Part shown: in pieces, positions 22,336 to 33,962 of the stretch
Numbering within the stretch: the first letter of the stretch is position 1
Layout: each line of letters begins with the position of its first letter
Source of the DNA: Diploptera punctata
Taxonomy: Eukaryota > Arthropoda > Insecta > Blattodea > Blaberidae
DNA length: 64,000 nt
Direction of reading: 5' to 3'
Assembly (NCBI GenBank): GCA_030220185.1
Contig: JASPKZ010001263.1
Location: 1-64,000, forward strand
Notes under the pieces: generated by a model
The model's input: only the letters and a program-made list of their open reading frames with translations
What the model was told of the DNA's origin: nothing
The model's database searches: none
Translations under genes and position numbers: made by a program

Positions 22336-23875
22336 CAACTGTCAAATTATTGCATGCCGAAATCTACCTTGTAATGTCTTCCAGAGAAGGGTTGTGATGT
22401 GTCAAGGCCGTGTCTAAAAAAAATGATTTGCCTTTTCAACTGCAGAACAACAAAATCCAGCGCCCAGTTCTCTCATTTAAACTATAGGAAAATAATGTAT
22501 TGACTTAGGCTTTCACGGCCGTAGTTACTATGATGATCTTGCAGAAGAAATACAATTCGGGAGATTGGATAACCCTCAGTACCAGCGTGCCGCCTCACTT
22601 CACTACACTCTTACTTATCTAGGGAGTCAATCTGCTGTATACAGAGCTGAATTATAGCTTCTGTTTCTGTGCCTTGCAGTTAACAAACAGAATATTTTTT
22701 TTTGGACATGGCCTTGGTACATTACAGTGTTTCTCTGGGAGAAATTTCAAGATGGATTTCGGTAGGCAATGGGTGACAGTTCCCTTGTAAGTTGGATGAT
22801 GGGACAAGATTTCTACTTGCCGTATGTTACTTTGGATATAAGTCGCACTGTTGGGAGACACTTGTAACAGGATTTTAGCTCAGGTTGATTAGGTTTGGTG
22901 CCCGAGGGTTATGGGTGCCTGGACGGTTTGATGCTCCGGAATGCTCATGTTAGGGTTCGGTAAGAGCTGGATTCTCATCTAAGGTTCACGTAAGGAAGAT
23001 TAAAGTGATATGACTAATAATCAGGTAAATCACTGGAGGCTGCTGTGGAGTTAACACAAGGAGTAATTTATTTTCCTACATGTATACACTAGTCGGTCCA
23101 CCGACTGCTTTCTTGAGTTCCAAAGCACAATGTAAGAGATTATCTATTAATGTTCCCTGTTCGACGTCAGGCTAACAAGTAGTGTGCGCCCTATTAGACT
23201 GCGGGCGAACATGTAAGTATGCCCTGTTATACGTCTGGCTAACGAGTACCGTAAGTGATGTGCGATACTCTTCACGAATGATTTATTTAGTTTATTAGGT
23301 ATTTTATGATCCCACCCACATATATGCTTTGGGCCTCTTTACGAATTAACAAATGTTACAAGTTTTGGGATTGGTTCCCCTCTTCTATATAGTCATATTT
23401 CCAAAGATGCTGGTTTACGCCCATATTCCATTACTAAGGGATGTCCAAACCCTCTATATATTTTCCTTAGGTTGGCGAGAATAATTATATCTAATTTTCC
23501 TATAACGACTTACTAAGTACCACATCTCCGATAAAGACGTCTCCTGTCATGCCAATATCTTTTTATCTTAATAGGTTTTGGAGTACATCTCATGCTCGTT
23601 AATACTGGGAAACCTGTCATTTTGTATCTTATTGTGAAAGTGTAATTTGTTAGTTTGGGGATTATGTCAAGTTGACAGTACCTTGGCCGTGTATTCCTTT
23701 TCCTATTGTGTTCAGCAACGCGGCCGGTGGATAAACCATGCGTAATGCCGGGCTCGTACTGACTATTAACTCTACGATGTTGGTAATTTATTAAACTTTA
23801 TACAAAAACTTCATACTGTTTTAATTATCAAGTTATTCACGTTTTCATTGTACTGCAAATGGTTCCCTCATTATT
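22336..23875. other. No recognisable gene; low-copy looking sequence
   Basis: Less AT-rich than average and conserved in copy B (about 54,246-55,777). It has an imperfect internal duplication around 23,157-23,250 (CTGTTCGACGTCAGGCTAAC versus CTGTTATACGTCTGGCTAAC). It could be an old LTR or other element, but I see no termini. Confidence 0.4.
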
Positions 23876-23900
23876 ACACGCTTTATATTAGCTTGACCTG

Positions 23901-23944
<44 letters not shown>

Positions 23945-23975
23945 CATCTATCTATCTATCTATCTATCTATCTAT
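23901..23975. repeat. (TATC)n microsatellite inside Helentron-like element 2
   Basis: About 18 units of TATC with one variant. It precedes the first 165-bp monomer, in the same place as a much shorter run in element 1. Confidence 0.95.
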
Positions 23976-24620
23976 GTAACTGAATCTTTCATCGCGTTTT
24001 TCACCCACTTAAAATAATTGGATCGACTTGAAATTTTGTATACGTGTAAAGGACCCGTGACAATACAATAATTTCGTATTTATTTTCTAAAATCCTGGCC
24101 AGAATCATCATAAAATCAAAAAAAGTGTTTTTGTATTTATGTAACGGAATCTTTGAACACGATTTTCACCCACTTAGAAACATATGATAAACTTGAAACT
24201 TTGTATACTTGTAAAGGACCCGTGACAATACAATAATTCCATATTCATTTTCTAAAATCCTGGCCAGAATCATCAGAAAATCAAAAAAAGTGTTTTTGTA
24301 TTTATGTAACGGAATTTTTGAACACGATTTTCACCCACTTAGAGACATTGGACCGACTTGAAACTTTGTATACTTGTAAAGATCCCGTGTCAATACAATA
24401 ATTTCATATTTATTTTCTAAAATCCTGGCCAGAATCATCATAAAATCAAAAAAAGTGTTTTTGTATTTATGTAACGGAATCTTTGAACACGATTTTCACC
24501 CACTTAGAAGCATTGGATCGACTTGAAACTTTGTATACTTGTAAAAGACCCATGACACTACAATAATTTCATATTTTATTTCTAAATTCCTGTCCAGAAT
24601 CATCAGAAAATCAAAAAACA
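23976..24620 (+). repeat. Tandem 165-bp monomers (about 4 copies)
   Basis: Monomers start with GTAAC(G/T)GAAT and share TTTTCACCCACTTA, GACTTGAAA and TTTGTATAC words. Spacing is exactly 165 bp for the first four starts; the last unit is partial. Two monomers occur in element 1 of copy A and one in copy B. Confidence 0.9.
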
Positions 24621-24668
24621 TTAAAACTGGTATAATAGGTTACGGACTTGTCGACTTTTTAGTCAATC

Positions 24669-24758
24669 GTTGTCAGAGCCCAATTGGTAGAGCGGTGAAC
24701 TAGTGGTATATAATTTTAGTAATCCATAGGTCGCTGGTTCGAATCCGGCTGGGGAGGA
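24669..24758 (+). pseudogene. tRNA-Tyr-like pseudogene with intron, Helentron-like element 2
   Basis: A box AGCCCAATTGGTAGAGC, B box GGTTCGAATCC, and AATCCATAGGTCGC after the intron as in animal tRNA-Tyr. The anticodon loop reads GAACTAGTGG, two bases shorter than GGACTGTAGTGG, and the acceptor stem does not pair. Confidence 0.72.
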
Positions 24759-24870
24759 TTTTTTTTTAGAAGAGTAATAATTTTAGCTCATACTACAATA
24801 GTATGTAATTTAAAGATATTTACATTCTTATCTTATTCTGTAAAATATTAAAACTAAAAAATAAAAAAAT

Positions 24871-25334
24871 AAATAATAGTTTTAAAAAACTAAAAGAACA
24901 CGCTTTATTAGAAAACTAAAAAAATGAAAAATAATTTTAATTTCCAATACGCTTGGGATAAATTAAAGTGGTCAACAAAAAAATCATCTCCAACACATAT
25001 AGAATAAAATTAGAGTTATCAACAAAAAGAAAATAATTTTACCATCAAAAGTGTGGGGTGCTCTATATCAATTAATATATTTGATAATAAACAGATATTG
25101 GTAAAAGTAAGCTTTCTAAGAAGAAAATGTAAAAATCATAAAAAGCACCTCACGCTTTTGATGGTAAAATTATTTTCTTTTTGTTGATAACTCTAATTTT
25201 ATTCTATATGTGTTGGAGATGATTTTTTTGTTGACCACTTTATTTTATCCCAAGCGTATTGGAAATTAAAATTATTTTTCATTTTTTAGTTTTCTAATAA
25301 AGCGTGTTCTTTTGGTTTTTTAAAACTATTATTT
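24871..25334. repeat. Long palindrome of Helentron-like element 2
   Basis: Arms 24,871-25,061 and 25,145-25,334 are close reverse complements. The 83-nt loop is the reverse complement of the loop at 3584-3668. Confidence 0.9.
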
Positions 25335-25336
25335 TT

Positions 25337-25642
25337 TTGAGTATAAACTCGGTGTAATTCGGATTATTATTACTGTTATATATTTTATCCTATATTACAT
25401 TTGAATAAAAATTCCTTTCTGTTATATTAGATACTGGGAAACAATGACTGGAACTGATATCGCTACATATGCCCCGTTATGAATATATGCACAAATTTAA
25501 TTAATGTTCTATGTATTCATAATTATCCTCTAGATTGATATACTTAATACCATCATCGGGTAACTATCAGGACCTTTAAATATGGCCATCATGTTTTTCT
25601 TGGGAGTATATTGACTCCGGGTATAGGTACCATCTCACTTAC
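25337..25642. other. No recognisable gene
   Basis: Intron-like AT-rich sequence, conserved in copy B at about 55,778-56,083. Confidence 0.5.
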
Positions 25643-25675
25643 TTGACAGATTGTAAACATTTACCCTTCTTTTAC
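25643..25675 (-). CDS. Possible 33-nt microexon of the unrecognised host gene (copy A)
   Basis: On the minus strand: acceptor ACATTGTTTTTCAG and donor CAA|GTAAGTGAG. Taking two bases from the preceding exon's codon, the frame reads KRRVNVYNLS. Copy B (56,084-56,116) differs at two bases, both silent third positions in this frame. Phases fit the exons at 29,908-29,954 upstream and 20,066-20,170 downstream. Confidence 0.4.
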
Positions 25676-26394
25676 CTGAAAAACAATGTAAATATACAAG
25701 AAACCCTTATACAAAATAACAGACATTCTGAAAGTACGGATTTTCATAACATACATCTTCATTCTTCACTCAACAGTTATTTAATGATCTGATTGTGTAA
25801 TGTCCGCAATATGTATTTTCTTCTTTACATCAAATTGAAGTGATTATTCACTTTTTTATAGAAATATATCTTTTTCGCGTTGGCACTACACTGATAACAG
25901 AATTTTTTTCACACGCATTGTTTTAACTTCGCGTTTCACATTCATTGTGTCATCCACACATCTGTAAGTAAAATCTTAATCTACATTACGATAATGTGTA
26001 TATACAGAGTGGGCCTTAGTTTGCTATGAACCAGTCCTGAATAGCTATAAAATCATGCTTCGGATAATATTTTCATTAAAATAAATTTAGCCTCAATTAA
26101 GATAGTGAGTGGATATGTTTATCCTTTAGTTAAATAATAACATATTAGTTATTTTTATTTATTAATTAGCTGTTATATGTCAACATTTATCTTTACGAAC
26201 TACGTATAACGTGTTAATTTTATAAATTTTCAATCTTATCGTTTATCATAATTATATATCTTGGTCATTCTCTTAATTTCACACATAAGAATATCATTTT
26301 TATTCAGATAGAAGGCAGATTCCTTTTACAATAATAAAGTAGGCTTAATTATGGTCTCATTTATATTTACAATCATTTCAAGTTTTAAGTAATT
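25676..26394. other. No recognisable gene
   Basis: AT-rich sequence, conserved in copy B. No motif seen. Confidence 0.5.
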
Positions 26395-26405
26395 ATTTAA
26401 AAATC

Positions 26406-26753
26406 GTCCACCGCTGTGGTCTCGAGATAGCGTGCTGCCTTGTCACGCAGCGGGCCCGGGTTCGATCCCCGGTCGGGGCAGTTTTTATGGGTGAGGTTTT
26501 TATCGGGGTTTTTCCTCACCTGTAAGACAAATGTCAGGAAAACTTTAAGGCCCAAACGGTCCCCGAAATCATATGGCCATTATCATCATGAACACCCTTA
26601 TCATTATCATCATCATCATCCTTCACCGGTGTGGAAAGCAACGGGAAGCTACCACACCTACACAATTCCCTAGTACAGCTGCAAGCATAGCACGAAAATG
26701 CTATGATTTCAGTAAAGGACCTGCCTTCGGGCAGAATTACTATGGATGGATGG
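26406..26753 (+). mobile_element. tRNA-derived SINE, full length, copy A only
   Basis: A 348-bp insert flanked by an 11-bp duplication ATTTAAAAATC (26,395-26,405 and 26,754-26,764). The copy B empty site has one copy (56,839-56,849). The head has GTGGTCTCGAGATAGCG as A-box-like and GGTTCGATCCC as B box. The body has GACAAATGTCAGG, a CAT-rich stretch and AACGGGAAGC. The 3' end has CTGCCTTCGGGCAG and a short (GGAT)n tail. Confidence 0.95.
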
Positions 26754-26764
26754 ATTTAAAAATC

Positions 26765-27757
26765 ATCGCTCCTAGCTTTCGGGTGTTTGTATTTATTAAC
26801 GCTTCACTACATATAGGCCTATGTGGTGCATAGAAATATTGATAAAAAAAATATGGTAAATTATTAAATTAATTATTATTCACTTAACTCTTAGTATGTT
26901 TTATTATTCTTAATATTATTCAAATCTACATGGGCATCTTGCTTATCCGATTCGCAAAAGCGTAATTATCATTTCATTAATAAGTCGACAATCTTATATT
27001 TCGCGCGTAAAATCCGCTCCTTGATACAGAATTGCGTAATTATAATCTTCGTTGTACCTCGGTACCAACGACAATAACTTAAATCATCTTATTCATCATT
27101 TGCATTCGCATAAAACATATTAATAAAGGGTCTTCCTGCCCTCGACAATATTTATAATCCCGTGTGATACAAACACACATACATAACTGACTCTGTAGGC
27201 CACAATATCATAATAAAAATTTCCACTTTGGAATTATTGTTATTCACTACATCTCGCGACTATCTGAATAACCTATTTAGTCATTTTCTCTCTTTAATTT
27301 TATAGCCTCTGCTAATCAATGATTATTAATGTTTCGTGCACATAGATCCATCGTAAAATAACAAGTTCCAAAATTTCAAAATAACAATAAATCTCACCCA
27401 ATCTTATCTGAAAACGTTTATACGATTATGTCGTACATATATAAAATCTAAACAACTGTTATTAATTCTATGGGTTTCCTCATTGTTTCATGTTAATATA
27501 GAATAATGGTTATTACCACGCTTCTTTATTTAATTAATCATTATATTTAGTTACAGCAGCCTTGTGCCTCTTCCTCTCGATGTTAAAGCCTATTAATAAA
27601 GGGATATCATAATTCCCCCTGCTTTTTATTTAATTAAACTGTTTGTATGTTAAAACGAGACAAGATGGAGTAAGAAGACTTATTTCTCATTAAACGATGA
27701 TGTAGGCTTAATTTTTAACCCTAAAGTAATAATCCCAGCAATATCAATAATAATAAA
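26765..27757. other. No recognisable gene
   Basis: AT-rich, conserved in copy B (about 56,850-57,806 before the LINE). No coding or repeat structure recognised. Confidence 0.5.
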
Positions 27758-27772
27758 TATAACACCAATACT

Positions 27773-28281
27773 TACTTACTTACTCACTGGCACTATCGAA
27801 CCCGTAGGTTCGTGGCCGCACGGACATAAGCTCTCCATGCATCCCTATCCTGAGCTAATGCTTTCCAATCATTCCCTGTATAATCTACTTCCCTGAAATC
27901 ATAGTTAATGTAATTCTCCCACCTCATTCTTGGTCTACCAACAGGGCGTTTTCCCTCTGGCTTTCCTACAAGAAGCCTCCATGCAAGTCTTTCATTCCCC
28001 ATACGTGCAACATGTCCTGCCCATTGCAGTCTACGAGACTTAACTGTTCTTATTATATCTGACTTCCTATAAAGACCATGTAGTTCATTGTTATGGAGTC
28101 TTCTCCATTCACTTGTCTGTTCATCTCTCCTTGGTCCAAAAGTTTTCCTAAGTACTTTATTCTCAAATACTTGTAATCTCCTTTCCTCCCTTAAAGTAAG
28201 AGTCCATGTTTCGCATCCATATAATATAACTGGTAGAAAAATAGTTTTATATATTTACAGTTTAACGTTTTTTGAAAGGAT
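27773..28281 (-). mobile_element. 5'-truncated LINE with (TTAC)n tail, copy A
   Basis: A 509-bp minus-strand copy of the 3' end of the LINE family at 57817-59641. It is flanked by the 15-bp duplication TATAACACCAATACT (27,758-27,772 and 28,282-28,296), the hallmark of target-primed reverse transcription. Coding remnants: GNERLAWRLLVGKPEGKRPV and GRPRMRWENYI. Present in both copies (59,691-60,193), so it predates the duplication. Confidence 0.92.
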
Positions 28282-28599
28282 TATAACACCAATACTAAAA
28301 ATATTAATCTATACATTTTTCCTGGCATAGTTAATGCCTTAATCTCTTAAAGGAGTTATAATACAATATTAGTCTTATTACTGGGCATAAGTGCAATAAA
28401 TAATTACATAGATCGATTTTTTTTTTTACTTTTTGTCAGGTTTTCATGAAAATGTGATTTTCTGACTAAATCGGTTGCACTGATCAGGGTTAGCACAATC
28501 GTCCTAATCTACAGCCAAAGATATCGGAAAGCAATTATAGAAAGCTGGAGGCAAAATGGAACAAATAAAATGGTAAGAAAGTAATGGGAGACATTTTAT

Positions 28600-29035
28600 A
28601 ATATAGGAAAAGCAAATTTGTTGATGTGAACATTTATTATGCACAGGTATCTGCGTCTATGAATGTTCGTTTCTTGCCATTTCTGTTTGTGTATCATGTT
28701 TGATACCCCAGCAGTAGTCAGACGTCATGTTTATTCCACAACCATCTTGATAACGATGTTTCAGATTTTTAACTTCCTGATGTGTCGGCCAACTTGTCCT
28801 GAAAATTGTCTAGGTGCGACATTGGAAAATGTAGTTTTAAAGCTCATCCTGCATCCTAACTGTCTAAACTTCTCTAGCATATATTCCTTGTAATCAGGCT
28901 GCTTATTCTGGCCAAGGAAACGATACACACCTTTTTTAAAATCTTTTCCATGCTTGTTGTTCTATTTCTGCTATTGTGCTTTCAAAGTGCTCATCAGAAA
29001 TCAACTGGTTCAACAAACATCCCATTTTTTTTAAC
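28600..29035 (-). pseudogene. Repeated unclassified protein pseudogene, copy A
   Basis: Minus-strand translation across frameshifts contains GCLLNQLISDEHFES, an AEIEQQAW block, a PDYKEYMLEKLRQLGC-like block, SLKLHLLHSHL-like residues and RYQDGCGINMTSDYCWGIK. I recall similar proteins as multi-copy, function-unknown, transposon-like genes in arthropods; this is recollection only. Copy B (60,560-60,970) is better preserved, with 84 residues open (60,688-60,942). No catalytic motif is recognisable to me. Confidence 0.45.
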
Positions 29036-29907
29036 TTTGCATTTGATATATTTGGTAAATGACTATACAGGTAGCCTATTAGAAACCGTTTCTCTTTTAT
29101 CCAATGCTCTCACATACTGTTTCATCAGGCCTGATTTTATGTGCGTCGGAGGAGTAATAAAATGTTATGTGGATCCACCAAATGCCTTATTCACAATGTT
29201 CTTCGATTCTGCTAGCTAATTCTCCCTCATAGGCCAGTGTCTCTTATTTCAATGCTCATTATATGCTCTACTGTCCCATTCCCCACATATAGCTTGGCAT
29301 CTTGGTGTAACCTGTTTGCTGGCGGAGAGGGATGCCAATCTTTTTAAGTCACTGGTGTTCTTCAGATTACCCATTTTAAAGGAATACTTTCATGATTCTG
29401 TACGTCCCTCTTAGGTGTACTGAATATGAGATTGGAATTGATGCTAGCCTCGTTTCAAATGTGTCGTAATGCGACTTAAAAATACTCTGCAAATCAGATT
29501 TCGTAATAAATAGGCCGCAATAAGTAGATCTGCAGAGGAAATGCAAAAAAAAAAAAAAAAAAAAAAAACCTGATATAATTTTCATGTTTCAGGAGAGCAG
29601 ATGAATTGGATTGAGAAGACTGAATAAAGTTATCTTTATGAGAAAACTTTCAGAACCAAAAAATCCGCTCCCTAATCATAATTTAGAATTTGAGTCTTTA
29701 CTATCAGATTTATAAAAAAAGTTTTTATTTTCTTATCTTTAGTCTTTTTTTATAATTTCACTAACAAGATTCAGAACAGCTGAATAAACCATTTAAAATT
29801 ATGTATTTCTTTATTACATATCATTCTCTTTCTTATGTATCCGCCCAGTTTTCTAACAAACTTCTACACACTAACTTTGTTCTATCTCTTAAATGCAAAT
29901 AACTCAC
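29036..29907. other. No recognisable gene; poly(A) tract
   Basis: Includes a run of about 26 A at 29,543-29,568, only 10 A in copy B (61,459-61,468). The run could be the tail of an old retroposed copy, but the preceding sequence is not recognised. Confidence 0.45.
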
Positions 29908-29954
29908 CTTGTATTTTAGCGAAATTTTCAATACAATCCTTACAACCCCATTGG
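29908..29954 (-). pseudogene. Possible 47-nt exon of the unrecognised host gene, acceptor lost in copy A
   Basis: Minus-strand donor ACAAG|GTGAGTT is strong. In copy B (61,805-61,851) a pyrimidine-rich acceptor (TTTTTCACAG) precedes it and the frame reads QWGCKYCIENFAKIQ. Here the acceptor AG is AA (CACAA) and the Tyr codon is Asp. The exon ends with one base of a codon, which fits the two-base start of the exon at 25,675. Confidence 0.38.
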
Positions 29955-30787
29955 TTGTGAAAAGCAAATTTTTTTATCGTGTATATGGTAATTCCAATTT
30001 TCCTGAAATTGAAGAACGAAAAATGTTAATTATTTTTAGAGCAAAACAAATTTTGAAATATTTTTCCCGCCGTAACCACGTAACCGTGATGCTATTGTTG
30101 AACCGCGACGTGTGAATGTCGTAGCTTTATTTTTATTTTATTGAGAAGACTGAATGATCTTTAGCATTATTATGTTTCAAATAATGCAAAAAAGTGTTGT
30201 ACATGTAGTGCAGTTCGAAAGAAGTCTATAGTAATGTAGGTAGCAAGAAAATTGTTTATCTATTATGAAGTTTACAAGGTAATTTATTAAGAATATTACG
30301 ATTTACGCGAAATAGGACAAAATTATTAGTAATTTTGGTCAGTTCATATCAAAGGAATCTTAGCCGAATAAAAAAAGAGCGGTTATGGAGCAGGAATGTA
30401 ATATAATCTACTAGGAGATAAGTTACATCAGGACCCCCAGCGTTAAAGAAGCTTAATAAATATTTTATATTTAGCTTTTTTTCATCTATTAACCCAACCA
30501 ATTTGAGGAAGGATACCTAGAGACTCGGACGAGAAATATATCATCAGTTGTCAAATTTCTTCGATTTAGTTGATTTACATTTTCCATTAAAGGTGAAATT
30601 ATTTTTGCTATATATCCGATATTTTGTACGGCTCACAGTTTAAAATGGGATTAGGTTTCTGTTTAGAAAAAAACCACAGGACATGTTTAAAAAACACCAT
30701 AACATGATCCGTCTTATAAATTGGATGCGTATCTAAAACAATTGATATGGAAATTGTTTAATTTACTATTCGTATATAATTTATTGT
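29955..30787. other. No recognisable gene
   Basis: AT-rich sequence conserved in copy B (about 61,852-62,671). Confidence 0.5.
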
Positions 30788-31615
30788 GGAGGCATGAGAG
30801 TACCAGTCCAAGGTGGCACAATATCATTCCTTATTATTTGCAGGCGATCAAGTGTTTGATAGCTTAGAGTCGTGAGGATGTGAAATAACATGATGAGAAA
30901 ACTTCTAAATGCTTTTGAAATAGGAGGATTAAGAGTAAACATGGAAAAAACTGAATATCTTGTAGTAGGAGGAAGTGGACGAGATATATCCCTATCCCAA
31001 GGAATTATTAGAGCTGTTAAGGAATTTAAATATTTGGGATCACTTATTGATGAATCAGGGAGTTGTAAAGCTGAAGTAGATAGCAGGCTAGTACAAGCAC
31101 GAAGAGCCATAAATATGCTGAATGGAGTACTGTAGAGTACGACCATGTCAAACCACACGAAGAAGAGGAATTTGAAGTCTGTTGTGGAAAGCATAATGAC
31201 TTATGGTGCTGAGGGATGGACTTTGGTAGAGGGACAAAAACTAAGATCTTGACAGTGGAGATGGATGGAATAAGACGCAGTGCCAGGGTGTCCAGGTTGG
31301 CAAGAAGAAGAAATGAAGAAGTGAGGGAGATGATGGATATGGAGGAGACATTGGTGGAAAGGATCGAAAGACGAGCTCTTCAGTGGTATGGCCATGTCAG
31401 GAGAATGGAGGAGGATAGGTGGCCCAAAACTCTTTTGGAATGGTCACCTTCTGGTAAAAGGAAACGGGGCACGCCAAGATCAACTTCGAGAGGAGAGATC
31501 CATAGATTATGAACGAACGAGGTCTGGAGGAGGATGAATGGCGTGATCGGCAAGAATGGCGAATGGGAATACAGGGTAACCGCTGAAAAGTGGAGCGGCC
31601 CTCAAAAGTAAAAGT
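30788..31615 (+). pseudogene. LINE 3, RT 3' fragment, copy A
   Basis: 5'-truncated non-LTR RT fragment. The catalytic block is damaged: copy B reads LLFADDQVLIAES, here FAGD followed by a frameshift. Then KTEYLVVGGSGRD, EFKYLGSLIDESGS and DSRLVQARRAINMLNGVL are in frame (30,890-31,135). After a stop the C-terminal region continues with IERRALQWYGHVRRMEEDRW (31,216-31,512). It differs from LINE 1 and LINE 2. The 3' end is near 31,615. Confidence 0.85.
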
Positions 31616-32459
31616 AAGTATATAATTGAGCGAACAAATTGTTCAAAATAAACTGTCTATGCAAATAATCACGCCATTGTTTGGATGATATCTTGGCGCT
31701 GTATCCTATAACATAAAGTCGTTTAATTTATGCAATATTCTTAATAAATAGTGAAACATGAATTAGTAAAAAGTATTTAAATTGTATGAGATTATACAGA
31801 AATATAAATTACGGTTATGCATGATTTGTTTTCACTCCAGTCTGACGCATTTAAATAAGCTGGCGTGAGAAATTTAATTTTTCCAGTTAACGGTTTAACT
31901 TCTCCCTTTTTGTTTATACACTTTTAGGTTTCCTATGCCAACCGGACACGTACATGTTTGTACTTTGTAACACATATATCTTTACAAGGACGCGGAGAGC
32001 TACGCTGAATTCGGGGTCACTACGAGACAGCACTAACATCTCATACAAGACACGTCTTTCAACCACAAGGCCCATATGACAGTTCATTATGATGACCAGG
32101 TAGTGTCTTGGTACTATTTGGGCGTTAATATTTACCGACCTTTGTCTTCCAGATGAGGAAAAATCTACCGATCGTGGATCGAATCCAGGCGAATTTCACG
32201 TCAAAATTTGACACAACACACCAAAATTAGTTTATTCTCTGCTTTCCAATGTGGTATATGGACTGGTATAAAGATCTTCAAGTGCTTACATCCCAAAATA
32301 TTGTAGAATATGATACAAAATCATACATAACGAAGTATTGTTCTTTCTTTTAATTAATAATCCTACACCACGCAGAAGCAGTAGTTGTTACCTAAGTTAT
32401 TTTTATTTTGTATAATATTAGTAAAATAATAAAACTCAAGACGTATTTTGTGACTCCTC

Positions 32460-32460
<1 letters not shown>
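31616..32460. other. No recognisable gene
   Basis: No coding or repeat structure recognised. Conserved up to the point where copy B runs out (about 32,140). Confidence 0.5.
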
Positions 32461-32495
<35 letters not shown>

Positions 32496-32498
<3 letters not shown>

Positions 32499-32814
32499 CA
32501 CCGCTGTGGTCTCGAGGTAGCATGCTGCCTTGTCACTCAGCGGGCCCAGGTTTGATCCCCGGTGTTGGCCGTTTTTCTGGGTTAGGTTTTATCGGGGTTT
32601 TTCCTCAGCTGGAAGACAAATGTCAGGAAAATTTTAAGGCCCAAACGGTCCCCGAAATCATATGGCCATCATCATCATCCTTATCATCTTTCACCGGTTT
32701 GGAAAGCAACGGGAAGCTATCACACCTACAATTCCCTAGTAAAGCTGCAAGCGTAGCATGAAATGCTGTGATTGCAGTGAAAGACCTGCCCTCGGGCAGA
32801 ATACTATGGATGGA
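32496..32814 (+). mobile_element. tRNA-derived SINE inserted in a (TA)n tract
   Basis: Same family as 26406-26753, starting CCCACCGCTGTGGTCTCGAGG. It is flanked by (TA)n runs at 32,461-32,495 and 32,815-32,840, so the target duplication is hidden in the repeat. Outside the region covered by copy B. Confidence 0.9.
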
Positions 32815-32840
32815 TATATATATATATATATATATATATA

Positions 32841-33198
32841 TTACATTCACGATTATTTGCTGAAATAGATTTGAAAAACTTGACAGAGGTTATTATTTTA
32901 CTCGCACTCTGTAAATCATTATGTCAATCTATGGTTTGCCGAAGATAGAAACTCTGTATTTTCTGATAATTTCTTACTAAAGGATTCTCGGATGAGATGT
33001 CAAACGAAATTCATAATATTATGTTTATGTAATAAACACTACCGGTACATAAAATTAACGTCACAGTGTGCTAAATGCGCCAGATCATGGGGTTAGAGTT
33101 AGTGGTGATGGGGGAAATTCTTCCTGAATCATGTTCTAACGTAATATATATCAATAGAGCGGAGCTGTAGTGTATTTCCAACTATTTAAAATATTTTG
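32841..33198. other. No recognisable gene
   Basis: AT-rich sequence between two SINEs. Confidence 0.5.
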
Positions 33199-33505
33199 TC
33201 CACCGCTGCGGTCTCGAGGTAGCGTACTGCCTGATCACGGGTTCGAACCCAGGTTGGCACAAGTTTCCTGGGTGAGGTTTTTTAGGGCTTCATCTCACCT
33301 GTAAGACAAATGCCAGGAAGCTTTAATGTCCAAACGGTCCCCGAACTACATCTGCTCATCATCATCATCGTTATCAGATTCTCCGGTGTGCAAAGTAACG
33401 GGAAGCTACCACACCTATTAATCACTATTAGGCTGCAACCATAGCATGAAGATGCTGTGATTGGAGTGAAGGATCTGCTAATGGGAAAACACTATAGAAT
33501 AGAAT
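33199..33505 (+). mobile_element. tRNA-derived SINE (CCGCTGTGGTCTCGAG family), older copy
   Basis: Starts TCCACCGCTGCGGTCTCGAGG, has GGTTCGAACCC as B box, a CAT-rich middle and AACGGGAAGCTACCACACC. More diverged than the copy at 26,406 and with a short deletion near the B box. Confidence 0.88.
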
Positions 33506-33581
33506 ACATCATTTTAATTGTCACAAAATATAAACACGTTTTGGAAATATTTTGTGTCTTTTGATAAACTTGGATCATATT

Positions 33582-33850
33582 TGACCTCGATGGTCTAGGG
33601 CTTACGTTACTTGCCTCATGGTCGCGAGATCAAATCTGCTGAGGTAGATGGATGTTTAGGATAGAAGAATCCAAGTTACCAGGTCTTCGAGAGAGACTTT
33701 AAGCAAATCTGAAGATATTCTGGCCCATAGAATAACTTAAAGCCTAAACTAGAGTGAGACTTTAAGTGAATCTGAATTGTGAATATGAAGGTATTCTGTC
33801 CCATGAAAGAACTTAAAGCCTCTGCGAGGGTCTCTGAGCAAACATTTACG
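33582..33850 (+). mobile_element. Third tRNA-derived SINE family
   Basis: The head reads CCTCGATGGTCTAGGGCTTA with a B-box-like GAGATCAAATC about 40 bases on. The body holds an imperfect internal duplication around the word GACTTTAAG (near 33,700 and 33,760). Confidence 0.55.
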
Positions 33851-33962
33851 TTAAAAAAAAACAATGCAGACAATTGTAGCTGTTGCTAGGCAGTTTCAAT
33901 AATCAAAGATTTGTGATCATTTCTGTAATAAATTTGTAGAATTTTGAGTTTTTCTCTGAATT

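Larger units (their letters stand above)
23876..25336 (+). mobile_element. Helentron-like element 2 (non-autonomous), copy A only
   Basis: A 1,461-bp insert against a clean empty site in copy B (55,771-55,783). Order: terminus ACACGCTTTATATTAG; a (TATC)n run to 23,975; four 165-bp monomers starting near 23,976, 24,141, 24,306 and 24,471; a tRNA-Tyr-like pseudogene (24,669-24,758); and a palindrome with arms 24,871-25,061 and 25,145-25,334. The 5' word recurs inverted near the 3' end as CTAATAAAGCGTGT. The flanks can be read as insertion between two Ts with no target duplication, as for Helitron-type elements; a short ATTATT duplication cannot be excluded. No coding capacity. Confidence 0.72.

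Noticed and set aside
22652..22861. Minus-strand 69-codon frame
   Set aside because: Copy B does not keep the full frame, no splice signals are convincing and the peptide is not recognisable.
23901..24620. CRISPR-like array of repeats
   Set aside because: The units are contiguous 165-bp tandem monomers with no unique spacers, in a eukaryotic transposon.
26440..26833. Open frames with His-rich or Ile-rich stretches
   Set aside because: They come from the CAT-rich middle of the SINE at 26,406-26,753.
29376..29585. Minus-strand frame with a poly-Phe run
   Set aside because: The run is the translation of a poly(A) tract whose length differs between copies.
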